Assembly: GCF_000805385.1 (NCBI RefSeq) | Contig: NZ_JTJW01000006.1 | Span: 434,001-498,000 of the forward strand | Source of the DNA: Mycolicibacterium setense | GTDB taxonomy: Bacteria; Actinomycetota; Actinomycetes; Mycobacteriales; Mycobacteriaceae | Length of the DNA: 64,000 bases | Direction of reading: 5' to 3' | Part shown: one piece after another, positions 9,909 through 18,785 of the stretch | Position numbering within the stretch: the stretch's first letter is position 1 | Layout: each line of letters starts with the position of its first letter | Notes under the pieces: generated by a model | What the model was told of the DNA's origin: nothing | Database searches by the model: none | The model's input: only the letters and a program-made list of their open reading frames with translations | Program-made: the position numbers and the translations under genes

Positions 9909-10672
9909 GTGCGCTGGCCGCCTGGACTCAGGCGCCCACCGCGATCGTCACCGGTGGTGCCTCGGGGATCGGACGTGCGATAGCCGAACGTCTGGCGGTC
10001 GACGGTGCCACGGTGGCGGTGTTCGACCTGAATGAGCCTGCGGCCACCGCCCGCGAGATCCTCGCCAAGGGTGGACGCGCGGCAGCGTTCGAGGTCGACG
10101 TCACCGACCGGCCCTGCATCGATTCCGCTGTCCAACAGGTCGTCGGCGAACTCGGACGGCCGACCATCCTGATCAACAGCGCAGGCGTCGACGGTTTCGA
10201 ACCCTTCCTGAAGATCACGGCCGAGAGTTGGCGAAAGATCCTGGCGGTCAACCTCACCGGCACCTTCGATTGCTGCCAGGCGGTGGTGCCCCACATGGTC
10301 GCCGCAGGCTGGGGGCGAATCGTCAACATTTCCTCGTCGAGCGCGCAGACCGGCAACCCTCTCATGGTGCACTACTCGGCGGCCAAGGCCGGCGTCGTCG
10401 GCCTCACGAAGGCCTTGGCGCAGGAGCTCGGGCCCCGCGGGATCACCGTCAACACCGTCCCGCCCGGGTTCGTCGACACCCCGATGCTGCGACGCACCGA
10501 GGAACGTGGCTTCCTCGGACCGGGAGTTGAAGCCGCTGAAGCAACCACCCCGGTGCGCCGCGTCGGCCGCCCGGACGACATCGCGGCCGCATGTGCTTAC
10601 CTCGTCCGAGAAGAGGCCGGATACATCACCGGCCAGGTTATCGGCGTCAACGGCGGAAGGACCATCAGCTGA
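9905..10672 (+). CDS. SDR-family oxidoreductase
   Basis: NAD(P)-dependent short-chain dehydrogenase of 255 residues. It has TGGASGIG near residue 18, the NSAGVDG motif, the catalytic serine in SSSSAQTG, and HYSAAKAG with the catalytic Tyr/Lys, ending in TGQVIGVNGG. It starts on an ATGA overlap with the dioxygenase gene. It is very similar in layout to the frameshifted SDR at 6124-6898 (shared DTPM and GQVIGVNGG segments), so the pair are probably paralogues acting in the same pathway. Confidence 0.92.
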   Translation: MSALAAWTQAPTAIVTGGASGIGRAIAERLAVDGATVAVFDLNEPAATAREILAKGGRAAAFEVDVTDRPCIDSAVQQVVGELGRPTILINSAGVDGFEPFLKITAESWRKILAVNLTGTFDCCQAVVPHMVAAGWGRIVNISSSSAQTGNPLMVHYSAAKAGVVGLTKALAQELGPRGITVNTVPPGFVDTPMLRRTEERGFLGPGVEAAEATTPVRRVGRPDDIAAACAYLVREEAGYITGQVIGVNGGRTIS

Positions 10673-10673
10673 C

Positions 10674-11273
10674 ATGGCACCACGTATCGAACCCCTCCGG
10701 CCACACGACTTTCCGCCCGAAATGCGCACGGCCCTGGCCGCATTGCGGCCGCCCAACCCGCGGCACGAACCCCTCCCGACCACCGACCGGCCCAAGGCGC
10801 TGAAGGTGCTCGGAACCCTGGCCCACCACCCTGCACTGGCACAGGCGTACTTCACCTTCAATGGCCACCTGCTGCTGGCCACCACACTGAGCGAGCGCCA
10901 TCGGGAACTGCTCATCATGCGCATTGCCGCGGTACGCAAATGCGGTTACGAATGGGCACAACATCTGTTCGTCGCGCGCGACGCCGGACTGACCGACGAA
11001 GAGATCGGCCGTATCGCCTACGGGCCGGACGCGCCGTTCTGGAGCGAGGTGGAATCCGCAATGCTGCGGGCCGTCGACGAACTCGTCATCGACGGCACCA
11101 TCGGTGAAGCCACCTGGGGTGTGTTGGCTGCCGAGTTCGACAAGCAACAGCTGCTCGACCTGATCTTCACCGTCGGCGGATACGACACGCTCGCAAGGAT
11201 GTTCAGCGCCCTCGATCTCGGGATCGACGACGACATCTACGAGCTGATGCAGAAGTACGACGAACTCTTCTAA
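10674..11273 (+). CDS. Carboxymuconolactone decarboxylase-like protein
   Basis: A 199-residue all-helical protein of the CMD/AhpD-like superfamily. The diagnostic helix reads LLIMRIAAVRKCGYEWAQH, and a second conserved stretch is LIFTVGGYDTLARM. It has only one cysteine in the core helix rather than the CxxC of peroxiredoxin-reducing AhpD, so a hydrolase, decarboxylase or unknown role is more likely. The ATG at 10674 directly follows the SDR stop. It belongs to the TetR-controlled operon. Confidence 0.8.
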   Translation: MAPRIEPLRPHDFPPEMRTALAALRPPNPRHEPLPTTDRPKALKVLGTLAHHPALAQAYFTFNGHLLLATTLSERHRELLIMRIAAVRKCGYEWAQHLFVARDAGLTDEEIGRIAYGPDAPFWSEVESAMLRAVDELVIDGTIGEATWGVLAAEFDKQQLLDLIFTVGGYDTLARMFSALDLGIDDDIYELMQKYDELF

Positions 11274-11287
11274 GGCGGCAGCACACC

Positions 11288-12220
11288 ATGCGTATCGGAC
11301 TCACCGGCGGAGGCTCGACACTGGACAAACTTGTTCAGCAGGCCCGCGACGCAGAGGAACGTGGCTTCACGGCGCTGTGGTACGCCAGCAGCGTCTTGCG
11401 TGACCCGCTCACCGCCATGGCCATCGCGGGCCGCGAAACCACTCGTATCGAACTGGGGACCGCGGTACTGCAGACCTATCCTTGCCACCCCATCCTGCAG
11501 GCCAACCGGGCCGCTGCTGCGGCCGAAGCAATGGGACGACCGGGATTGACCCTCGGTCTGGGTCCGTCGCACGCGCCGCTCATCCGCGACGTCTTCGGTC
11601 TGTCCTACGACCGGCCCGGCCTCAACACCGAGGAGTACCTCCGCATTCTCACCGACCTGCTACGCGGCAACGCGGTCGATTTCACGGGATGCGACTGGAG
11701 CGCCCACATCTCCGAGCCGCCGCCCGCCGTTCCCGTACCCGTACTGCTGTCGGCGCTGTCGCCTCGGTTGCTGCGCGTCGCCGGGCAGTACGCCGATGGG
11801 ACCATCCTGTGGATGGCGTCAGCGGAGGCGATCGAAAAGCTCGTTGCACCACGCATTCTCGCCGCTGCGTCGGCGGCCGGCCGCGCCGGGCCGCGCATCA
11901 TCGCCGGACTTCCGGTCGCCGTGCACGACGACGAGGGCGAGGCGCGTTCCGCCGTCGCGGCGACAGCCGGAATCTACGCGGCGATGCCCAACTACCGGCG
12001 GATCATCGAAGTCGGAGGGGGATCGAGCCCCGCCGACGTGGCCGTCGTCGGCGATGAACGTTCCGTCCAGCGTCAGCTGGAACAACTCGTCGAGGCCGGG
12101 GCCACCGACATCTGGGCCCAACCGGTTGCCGTCGGCATGGACCGTCCCGGACGGGCCGCGTCGCGGGAACGCACCCTGAACCTTCTCAGCCAACTCACCA
12201 CCGCACGACGCCCCGAATGA
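11288..12220 (+). CDS. LLM-class F420-dependent oxidoreductase
   Basis: A luciferase-like TIM-barrel enzyme of 310 residues that would use reduced F420 or FMN. The typical N-terminus MRIGLTGGGSTLDKLVQQA, the ELGTAVLQTYPCHP strand and LTLGLGPSH are present. It lies 14 bases after the CMD-like gene and 29 before the DapB-like gene, so it is in the same operon. The substrate is unknown. F420 rather than FMN is inferred from the actinobacterial family. Confidence 0.85.
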   Translation: MRIGLTGGGSTLDKLVQQARDAEERGFTALWYASSVLRDPLTAMAIAGRETTRIELGTAVLQTYPCHPILQANRAAAAAEAMGRPGLTLGLGPSHAPLIRDVFGLSYDRPGLNTEEYLRILTDLLRGNAVDFTGCDWSAHISEPPPAVPVPVLLSALSPRLLRVAGQYADGTILWMASAEAIEKLVAPRILAAASAAGRAGPRIIAGLPVAVHDDEGEARSAVAATAGIYAAMPNYRRIIEVGGGSSPADVAVVGDERSVQRQLEQLVEAGATDIWAQPVAVGMDRPGRAASRERTLNLLSQLTTARRPE

Positions 12221-12249
12221 TCGAGTGTCGTCGAAACCGAAAGGAACCA

Positions 12250-13293
12250 ATGAGCAAGCTTCGCGTAATCCAATGGACCACAGGCAAAGTGGGCAAGCTC
12301 AGCATGCGGGGGATTCTCGACGATCCTCGCCTCGAACTGGTCGGCGTCTACGCCTATTCAGAGGAGAAGGCGGGCACCGACGCCGGACCGCTGTGCGGGC
12401 GGCCGGACACCGGTGTGCTCGCCACTACCGACATCGATGCCCTCATCGCCCTGGGCGCCGACACCGTCCTCTACACGCCGTTCATGGCCGATCTCGACCA
12501 CGCCGTCCGCCTGCTCGAAAGCGGCCTCGACGTGATCAGCACCAACCTGTTCCTCAACGTGGGCGGAATCCAGGGGGAGACCAGGGAAAAGCTCGCGGCT
12601 GCGTGCGAACGCGGCAACAGTTCGCTGTACATCACGGGCGTCAACCCCGGCTGGATCAACACCATGGTGACGGCGATGACGGCCGTTTGCCGTGACGTGC
12701 AAAAGATTTCGATCATCGAATCCGCAGACGTCTCCGTCTACGAGTCGGCTGAAACGTGGCAGGCGCTGGGTTTTGGTCTCCCGGAGGCAACTGCGGATGT
12801 CATCGGCATGGCGAAGTTCGGGTTCGGGACCTTCGCCGACTCCGTTCAACGCATGGCGGTGGAACTCGGATTCGACATCGATGACCTGGAGTTCGTCGTC
12901 GAGTACCAGACCGCCTCGGAGAAGATCGATCTCGGCTGGTTCTGCATGGAGAAGGACACCATCGCCGCGATCCGTGGTGGCTGGAACGCCAAGGTGAAGG
13001 GCAAGACCGTCATCGAGTCACGCGTTGCCTGGTATCTCACCGACAAACTCAACGGGGACTGGGTTTTCGACGACGACCATTACCACGTCACGATCGAGGG
13101 CGAACCCGATGTGCAGACCCGCATCCGCTTCATCCCGTCAGAGCACTGGGGCAATCACGAATGGGACACCATGACTGCCATGCCCGCGGTGAACGCCGCG
13201 TTCAACGTGGCAGCCGCACAGGCCGGCATTGTGACTCTCAGCGACGTGGGATTGCCATGTGCGCCAGCAGGGGCGTGGTTGGACGCGCACTGA
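12250..13293 (+). CDS. DapB-like NAD(P)-dependent dehydrogenase
   Basis: A 347-residue protein with an N-terminal Rossmann fold (VIQWTTGKVGKLSMRGI) and the dihydrodipicolinate-reductase-like architecture common in mycobacterial catabolic clusters. Related proteins include 2,4-diaminopentanoate dehydrogenase-type amine dehydrogenases. The ATG at 12250 follows GAAAGGAACCA. It is the last gene of the P450 operon. It is not a lysine-pathway DapB: the length and C-terminal domain differ. Its reaction is unassigned. Confidence 0.75.
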   Translation: MSKLRVIQWTTGKVGKLSMRGILDDPRLELVGVYAYSEEKAGTDAGPLCGRPDTGVLATTDIDALIALGADTVLYTPFMADLDHAVRLLESGLDVISTNLFLNVGGIQGETREKLAAACERGNSSLYITGVNPGWINTMVTAMTAVCRDVQKISIIESADVSVYESAETWQALGFGLPEATADVIGMAKFGFGTFADSVQRMAVELGFDIDDLEFVVEYQTASEKIDLGWFCMEKDTIAAIRGGWNAKVKGKTVIESRVAWYLTDKLNGDWVFDDDHYHVTIEGEPDVQTRIRFIPSEHWGNHEWDTMTAMPAVNAAFNVAAAQAGIVTLSDVGLPCAPAGAWLDAH

Positions 13294-13322
13294 CCCGCCG
13301 GTGACAGTGCGCGGTAACGGTC

Positions 13323-13610
13323 TCAGCGCCCGTTGTTGCGATCGGTGATCAGGTCTTTGATTTCGGCGAGGTGCTCGTCGACGGAGCTGAAGCGAGCGCG
13401 CGTCTCCTGACGGAAGTCGGACAGTTCGGTTTCCACCGCGGTGAGTCGACCTTCGACCGACGTGAGCCGTGTCCCGTGGTCGCGTTGATTGGCGGCCAAC
13501 TCACGCTGATTGGCACCCAACGCGTTGACTGCCGCGAGCACAGCGCGGTAGTCGAAGCGGTCAGCCTCCAGGGCAGCGACTCGTGCCTCGAGGTCTTCCA
13601 GCGTTGCCAT
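13323..13610 (-). CDS. Small coiled-coil protein
   Basis: A 95-residue protein made almost wholly of heptads: MATLEDLEARVAALEADRF, then repeats such as LTSVEGRLTAVETELS. It has no signal peptide or membrane segment. Similar short coiled-coil proteins occur in mycobacteria without assigned function. An alternative start 12 codons upstream adds a proline-rich stretch and is less likely. It is divergent from the HAD gene; a short CCCTA/TAGGG dyad lies between them. Confidence 0.6.
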   Translation of the reverse strand: MATLEDLEARVAALEADRFDYRAVLAAVNALGANQRELAANQRDHGTRLTSVEGRLTAVETELSDFRQETRARFSSVDEHLAEIKDLITDRNNGR

Positions 13611-13682
13611 CGCCCTATCGTAGGGACGTCCGGGCGGGGCCGCCATGCCATCGCGACACCCTGTGGATAACTTGGTTGCCGC

Positions 13683-14489
13683 ATGATCCGTACGCCGAGT
13701 TGCGACACTGGACCTGTGCGTTCACCTGCCCAGTGCTGGCTAACCGACATGGACGGCGTCTTGGTGCGCGAAGAACACGCGCTCCCGGGTGCCGCGGAAT
13801 TCCTGCAGACCCTGGCCGACAAGCAACGGCCGTTCCTGGTGCTGACCAACAACTCGATCTTCACCCCGCGCGATCTGGCCGCCCGGCTGGCGCGTTCGGG
13901 GTTGCTCGTACCCGAGGCTTCGATCTGGACGTCGGCCCTGGCCACGGCGGCGTTCCTCAACGATCAGCAACCCGGCGGTTCGGCCTATGTGATCGGTGAG
14001 GCCGGGCTGACCACCGCGCTGCACGAGGCCGGCTACACCCTGACCGACATCGATCCGGACTACGTGGTGCTGGGGGAGACCCGCACCTACTCGTTCGAGG
14101 CGATTACCAAGGCGGTCCGGCTGATCCTCGGCGGTGCCCGGTTCATCGCCACCAACCCCGACGTCTCGGGACCGTCGGCGGAGGGACCGCTACCCGCGAC
14201 CGGGTCGGTGGCCGCGATGATCACCAAGGCCACCGGACGCGACCCCTACTTCGTCGGCAAGCCCAATCCGATGATGTTCCGCAGCGCGCTCAACCGGATC
14301 GAGGCGCACTCGGAGAACACCGTGATGGTGGGGGACCGGATGGACACCGATGTGGTGGCCGGGATCGAGGCGGGGCTGGACACCATCCTGGTGCTCACCG
14401 GGTCGACGTCGGTCGAGGACATCGAGCGATATCCGTTCCGGCCCAGCCGGGTGCTGCCGTCGATCGCCGAAGCCATCGAATTGATCTGA
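13683..14489 (+). CDS. HAD-IIA family hydrolase (NagD-like)
   Basis: Phosphatase of the haloacid dehalogenase superfamily, 268 residues. Motif I is LTDMDGVLV with the nucleophile Asp, motif II is VLTNNS, the lysine motif is [10 protein letters not shown] and motif IV is MVGDRMDTD. The cap type and length match NagD/PGP phosphatases. A GTG at 13716 is an alternative start closer to motif I. The stop codon overlaps the start of the arginase-like gene, so the two are co-translated. The substrate is not predictable. Confidence 0.87.
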   Translation: MIRTPSCDTGPVRSPAQCWLTDMDGVLVREEHALPGAAEFLQTLADKQRPFLVLTNNSIFTPRDLAARLARSGLLVPEASIWTSALATAAFLNDQQPGGSAYVIGEAGLTTALHEAGYTLTDIDPDYVVLGETRTYSFEAITKAVRLILGGARFIATNPDVSGPSAEGPLPATGSVAAMITKATGRDPYFVGKPNPMMFRSALNRIEAHSENTVMVGDRMDTDVVAGIEAGLDTILVLTGSTSVEDIERYPFRPSRVLPSIAEAIELI

Positions 14490-15421
14490 TGACCTCCGTC
14501 GAGCTGATCGGGGTGCCGTTCGACGGTTATGGCCGCCGCGGCAACCAGGCGCGGGCCGCGCAGGCACTGCGGGATGCCGGATTGCTCAGTGTTTTTGGTG
14601 ACGAACGTGTGGTTCAGGCCGACGATCTTGACCTGCCTGCCCCCGATCCCCGGCGTGGACCGTCGACCGGCTTGATCAACGAGCCCGCATTGCTCGCGAT
14701 GACGTCGTCACTCTATGACAGAGTTCGCAATGCATTGGTGGCCGAACGGTTCCCGGTTGTGTACGGCGGTGACTGTTCGGTTCTGCTGGGCATCGCCGCC
14801 GGGCTGCGCGACCACGCCGAGGACGTCGGTTTGGTCTTCATCGACGGCCACGAGGACACCATGCCGCTGGACGTATCCGAGGACGGGGAGGCGGCGAACA
14901 CCGAGATCGGGTTGCTCCTCGGACTGACGGGACGGACGCTCACCGGGCCGCTGGCCCGACAGCTGCCTGCGCTGCGGCGCGAGCTGCTGGTGGTGCTGGG
15001 CCCCCGCGACGACAGCTGGCGGCGGCAGTTCAACGTCGGCACCCTCGCCGACTGCGGCGTGTGGCTGGCGCCGCTGGCCGAGGTGGCGCGCAATCCGGCC
15101 GCCGTCGGTCGTCGGGCCATGGAGCACCTGACGCGTGAGGCGGATTGCTGGTGGCTGCACATCGACCTCGACGTGCTGGACCCGGCCGAGTTTGCGGCCC
15201 AGGGACTGCCCGACGTGCCCGACGAGCCGGGCGGCCTGACCTGGAGCCAGCTCACCGAACTCGTCCTGAGCCTGCGCAATACCGCCGGGCAGTGCATCGG
15301 GTGCAGCATTGCGATCTACGACCCCGACCAGGATCCGTCACTGGCAGGCGCCGGTCAGGTCGTCGAATTTGCCAGGGCCGCGCTGGCGGACTGGAGGCCC
15401 GGTGATCGAATCCATCGATGA
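14489..15421 (+). CDS. Arginase/agmatinase-family protein with a substituted metal ligand
   Basis: Ureohydrolase fold, 310 residues. Two of the three signature motifs are intact: FIDGHEDTMP gives the Asp/His/Asp ligands and LHIDLDVLDP gives the last Asp pair. The first motif reads GGDCS where arginases have GGDHS, so one Mn ligand would be Cys instead of His. It may be a ureohydrolase with altered metal use or a non-catalytic relative. It overlaps the HAD gene by about 1 base and the E1 gene by 20 bases. Confidence 0.8.
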   Translation: MTSVELIGVPFDGYGRRGNQARAAQALRDAGLLSVFGDERVVQADDLDLPAPDPRRGPSTGLINEPALLAMTSSLYDRVRNALVAERFPVVYGGDCSVLLGIAAGLRDHAEDVGLVFIDGHEDTMPLDVSEDGEAANTEIGLLLGLTGRTLTGPLARQLPALRRELLVVLGPRDDSWRRQFNVGTLADCGVWLAPLAEVARNPAAVGRRAMEHLTREADCWWLHIDLDVLDPAEFAAQGLPDVPDEPGGLTWSQLTELVLSLRNTAGQCIGCSIAIYDPDQDPSLAGAGQVVEFARAALADWRPGDRIHR

Positions 15422-17546
15422 ATACTTCACCAGCACTGTTTCCACGCTGACCGGTTCCGGGCCGGCAGGCGGCTGGACACTGACCGAGCGCCAGGCGCTG
15501 GACCTGTTTGACGCCCAAATCGGCAGCCGTCACCTTGATTTGGCCGCGCGCTGGCTGCGTGCCCACGGCAAGGGCTTCTACACCATCGGATCGTCCGGGC
15601 ACGAGGGCAACGCCGCGGTGGCCACGGCGCTGCGCCCGTCTGATCCTGCGCTGCTGCACTATCGGTCGGGCGGTTTCTATCTGGCTCGCGCCGCGCAGGT
15701 CGACGGCTCCGACCCGCTGCGCGACGTGCTGCTCGGGTTGGTGGCGGCCACCGCCGAACCGATCTCGGGTGGGCGGCACAAGGTGTTCGGCCGTCACGAC
15801 CTGAGCATCATTCCGCAGACCTCCACCATCGCCTCGCATCTTCCACGAGCCGTCGGGGTGGCCTTCTCGATCGCCAGGACCCGCAAGCTCGGTGTGTCCT
15901 GCCCGTGGCCGGACGACGCGGTGACGGTGTGCAGCTTCGGTGACGCCTCGGCCAATCATTCGACCGCTGTCGGTGCCGTCAACGCGGCCCTGCACGCCGC
16001 GTACCAACGTCTGCCGATGCCGCTGCTGTTCGTTTGTGAGGACAACGGTATCGGGATCAGCACGCCGACGCCGCGCGGCTGGATCGCCCGTGCTTACGGC
16101 GATCGGGAGGGGCTGCGGTACTTCGCGGCCGACGGCTGCGACCTCGTCGACGCGTTCGATACCGCACGGGCCGCGGCTGATTGGGTCCGTCGTGAGCGCA
16201 AACCCGCCTTCCTGCATCTGCGTACCGTGCGGCTGATGGGCCACGCCGGGTCCGACTATGAGCCGGCCTATCGCCGGCCCGCCGACATCCTCGGCGACTA
16301 TGACCGCGATCCGGTGCTGAACACCGCGAGAACACTTGTGGCCCAAGGCATCGTGACCCCAAAGCAGGCTATCCAACGCTACGAGGCCAAACGTACCGAG
16401 GTGATCGAGTTGGCCCGCCGGCTCAGCGACTGTCCGCAGCTGGACAGCGCGGTCGCGGTCATGCAGCCGCTGCGCGAGATGCTCGACGAAGCCACGGCGG
16501 TCTCCGTCGTCCCCCCTGGCGAGCCTGACGGTGCGCCGCTGACCCTGGCCCTGGCCGTCAACCGGGCGCTGCAGGAGATCCTGAAAGTGCACCCGGACGC
16601 GATCGTGTTCGGCGAGGACATCGCCCGCAAGGGTGGGGTCTATGGGGTGACGCGCGGTCTGCAGGCTGCGGCCGGGCAGGCGCGGGTGTTCGACACGCTG
16701 CTCGACGAACAGACCATCCTGGGACTGGCCCTGGGAGCCGGTGTCTCGGGCCTGCTACCGATCCCGGAGATTCAGTATCTGGCCTACCTGCACAATGCTG
16801 CCGACCAGATCCGGGGCGAGGGAGCCACCCTGCAGTTCTTCGCCAACCGGCAGTACCGCAACCCGATGGTGGTGCGGATCGCGGGCTACGGCTACCAGAA
16901 GGGATTCGGCGGGCATTTCCACAACGACAACTCAATCGCGGCGATCCGCGATATTCCGGGAGTGGTGATCGCCTCACCGGCCCGTCCCGACGATGCCGCG
17001 GCCATGCTGCACACCTGTGTCGCCGCCGCGAAAACGGCTGGTGCGGTGTGTATTTACCTCGAGCCGATCGCGTTGTACCACACCAAGGACCTGTACGACG
17101 ACGGCGACCAGCAGTGGTTGGCGAGCTATCCGGCCCAACCTGTGCGGATCGGTGCGGCCCGCACCTACGGCGACGGTGCCGACCTGACCATCCTCACCTT
17201 CGGCAACGGACTGTGGATGAGCCTGCGGGTGGCTCGTCGCCTCGAGGGAGCCGGGATCGCGGCCCGCGTGGTCGACCTGCGTTGGCTGTCGCCGTTGCCG
17301 GTCGAGGACATGCTGCGGGAGGCGGATGCGACCGGCCGGGTGCTCATCGTGGACGAGACCCGCCGCACCGGGGGTGTGGGGGAAGGTGTGCTGGCCGAAC
17401 TCACCGAGCACGGTTTCTCCGGCCTGGTACGGCGGGTGGCCAGTGCCGACAGCTTCATCCCGCTGGGCGATGCCGCGCTGCAGGTGCTGCTCTCGGAAGA
17501 CACCATCGAGGCCGCCGCAGTGAAACTGGTCGGAGACCGGCCTTGA
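15402..17546 (+). CDS. Fused alpha-beta E1 component of a 2-oxoacid dehydrogenase
   Basis: Thiamine-diphosphate enzyme of 714 residues in which the E1-alpha and E1-beta chains are joined. The alpha half (to about residue 340) has GSSGHEGNAA and the ThDP motif GDASANHS...CEDN. The beta half starts near residue 375 (ALAVNRALQEIL, FGEDIARKGGVYG) and holds the transketolase-C domain (VLIVDETRRTGGVGEG). I chose the GTG at 15402 since upstream codons lie inside the arginase-like gene. The family decarboxylates pyruvate or branched-chain 2-oxoacids and passes the acyl group to a lipoyl E2; no E2 or E3 gene is nearby. Confidence 0.88.
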   Translation: MIESIDEYFTSTVSTLTGSGPAGGWTLTERQALDLFDAQIGSRHLDLAARWLRAHGKGFYTIGSSGHEGNAAVATALRPSDPALLHYRSGGFYLARAAQVDGSDPLRDVLLGLVAATAEPISGGRHKVFGRHDLSIIPQTSTIASHLPRAVGVAFSIARTRKLGVSCPWPDDAVTVCSFGDASANHSTAVGAVNAALHAAYQRLPMPLLFVCEDNGIGISTPTPRGWIARAYGDREGLRYFAADGCDLVDAFDTARAAADWVRRERKPAFLHLRTVRLMGHAGSDYEPAYRRPADILGDYDRDPVLNTARTLVAQGIVTPKQAIQRYEAKRTEVIELARRLSDCPQLDSAVAVMQPLREMLDEATAVSVVPPGEPDGAPLTLALAVNRALQEILKVHPDAIVFGEDIARKGGVYGVTRGLQAAAGQARVFDTLLDEQTILGLALGAGVSGLLPIPEIQYLAYLHNAADQIRGEGATLQFFANRQYRNPMVVRIAGYGYQKGFGGHFHNDNSIAAIRDIPGVVIASPARPDDAAAMLHTCVAAAKTAGAVCIYLEPIALYHTKDLYDDGDQQWLASYPAQPVRIGAARTYGDGADLTILTFGNGLWMSLRVARRLEGAGIAARVVDLRWLSPLPVEDMLREADATGRVLIVDETRRTGGVGEGVLAELTEHGFSGLVRRVASADSFIPLGDAALQVLLSEDTIEAAAVKLVGDRP

Positions 17547-17558
17547 TAGCTTGACCTG

Positions 17559-18785
17559 ATGGCAGAACCTGCAGTGCCGGATCAGACCCGTCCGCTGGCC
17601 GGGGTGCGCATCATCGAGATCTCGAGCTTCGTCGCGGTGCCGCTGGCCGGCATGACCCTGGCACAGCTCGGTGCCGAAGTGGTGCGGGTGGACCCCATCG
17701 GGGGTGCGGCCGACTACCACCGCTGGCCGCTCACCGACGGTGGCGACAGCATCTACTGGGCCGGGCTGAACAAGGGCAAACGCTCGGTGGCTGCCGATAT
17801 GCGCTCACCCGAGGGACAGCAGCTTGTACAGCGTCTGATCGCCGAAGCCGGCGTGATCATCACGAATGTGGCTGGACGGCAATGGCATTCGTACGACGTG
17901 CTGTCCGCGCTCCGGCCCGACCTGATCCACGTCGAAGTGGCGGGGCGCGCCGACGGCGGCACGGGGGTGGATTACACGGTCAACGCCGGGCTGGGCTTCC
18001 CGTTGGTCACCGGGCCCGCGCAGTTGGCCGCCCCGGTTAACCACGTGCTTCCGGCCTGGGATGTCAGCTGCGGGCTGTACGTGGCGCTGGCGGTCAGCGC
18101 CGCGCTACGCCACCGCGATTCCACCGGTGAGGGCGCACGGATCAGCATTCCCTTGGAGAACGTCGCACTGGCCACGGCGGGCAATCTCGGATTTTTGACC
18201 GAGGTGATGATCAACGGCACGGGCCGCGAGCGGCTCGGGAACACCCTGTACGGCACCTACGGGCAGAATTTCACCAGCAGCGATGGCGTCGGGTTCATGC
18301 TCGTGGCTCTGACCGGCCGCCATTTCCGGGACCTCACCGAAGTTACCGGGACCACCAAAGCCGTTGCCGCCCTTGCTGAAGCGTTCGGTGCTGACTTCAG
18401 CGACGAAGGTCAGCGTTACACCCACCGCGACGCCCTCACGGGGCTTTTCACGTTGTGGTTCAGCGAGCACACCGCCGAGGAGATCAACGCGGCGCTCTCG
18501 GGTACCTCGGTGCTGTGGGAGCGCTATCGCAGCTTCGCCGAGGTCGCCGTCGACGAGCGGGTGGTCGCCAACCCATTGTTCACCCCGCTGGAGCAACCGC
18601 GCATCGGCACCTACCTGGCGCCGGGCCTGCCGGTGTCGATCGGCGGCACGTATCCGCCCGCCGTCGCTGCCCCCGCACTCGGTGACGACACCGCCGCCGT
18701 GCTCGAAGAACATCTCGGACTCGGCGCCGACGAGATCGTGGCGCTGACCGAATCCGGCACCGTCGCAACGGGTGCCGCTCAGTGA
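17559..18785 (+). CDS. CaiB/BaiF-family (class III) CoA-transferase
   Basis: A 408-residue CoA-transferase that would move CoA between carboxylic acids. The N-terminus LAGVRIIEISSFVAVPLAG, the strand LGAEVVRVDPIGG and the segment GLNKGKRSVAADMRSPEGQ are typical. The catalytic Asp would sit near residue 170 (PAWDVSCGLYVALAV) as in formyl-CoA transferase. It follows the E1 gene by 12 bases and overlaps the thioesterase gene by 4. The combination suggests acyl-CoA turnover, with an unknown acid. Confidence 0.9.
   Translation: MAEPAVPDQTRPLAGVRIIEISSFVAVPLAGMTLAQLGAEVVRVDPIGGAADYHRWPLTDGGDSIYWAGLNKGKRSVAADMRSPEGQQLVQRLIAEAGVIITNVAGRQWHSYDVLSALRPDLIHVEVAGRADGGTGVDYTVNAGLGFPLVTGPAQLAAPVNHVLPAWDVSCGLYVALAVSAALRHRDSTGEGARISIPLENVALATAGNLGFLTEVMINGTGRERLGNTLYGTYGQNFTSSDGVGFMLVALTGRHFRDLTEVTGTTKAVAALAEAFGADFSDEGQRYTHRDALTGLFTLWFSEHTAEEINAALSGTSVLWERYRSFAEVAVDERVVANPLFTPLEQPRIGTYLAPGLPVSIGGTYPPAVAAPALGDDTAAVLEEHLGLGADEIVALTESGTVATGAAQ

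Noticed and set aside
10674..11273. AhpD-type alkylhydroperoxidase
   Set aside because: The CxxC motif is absent from the core helix.
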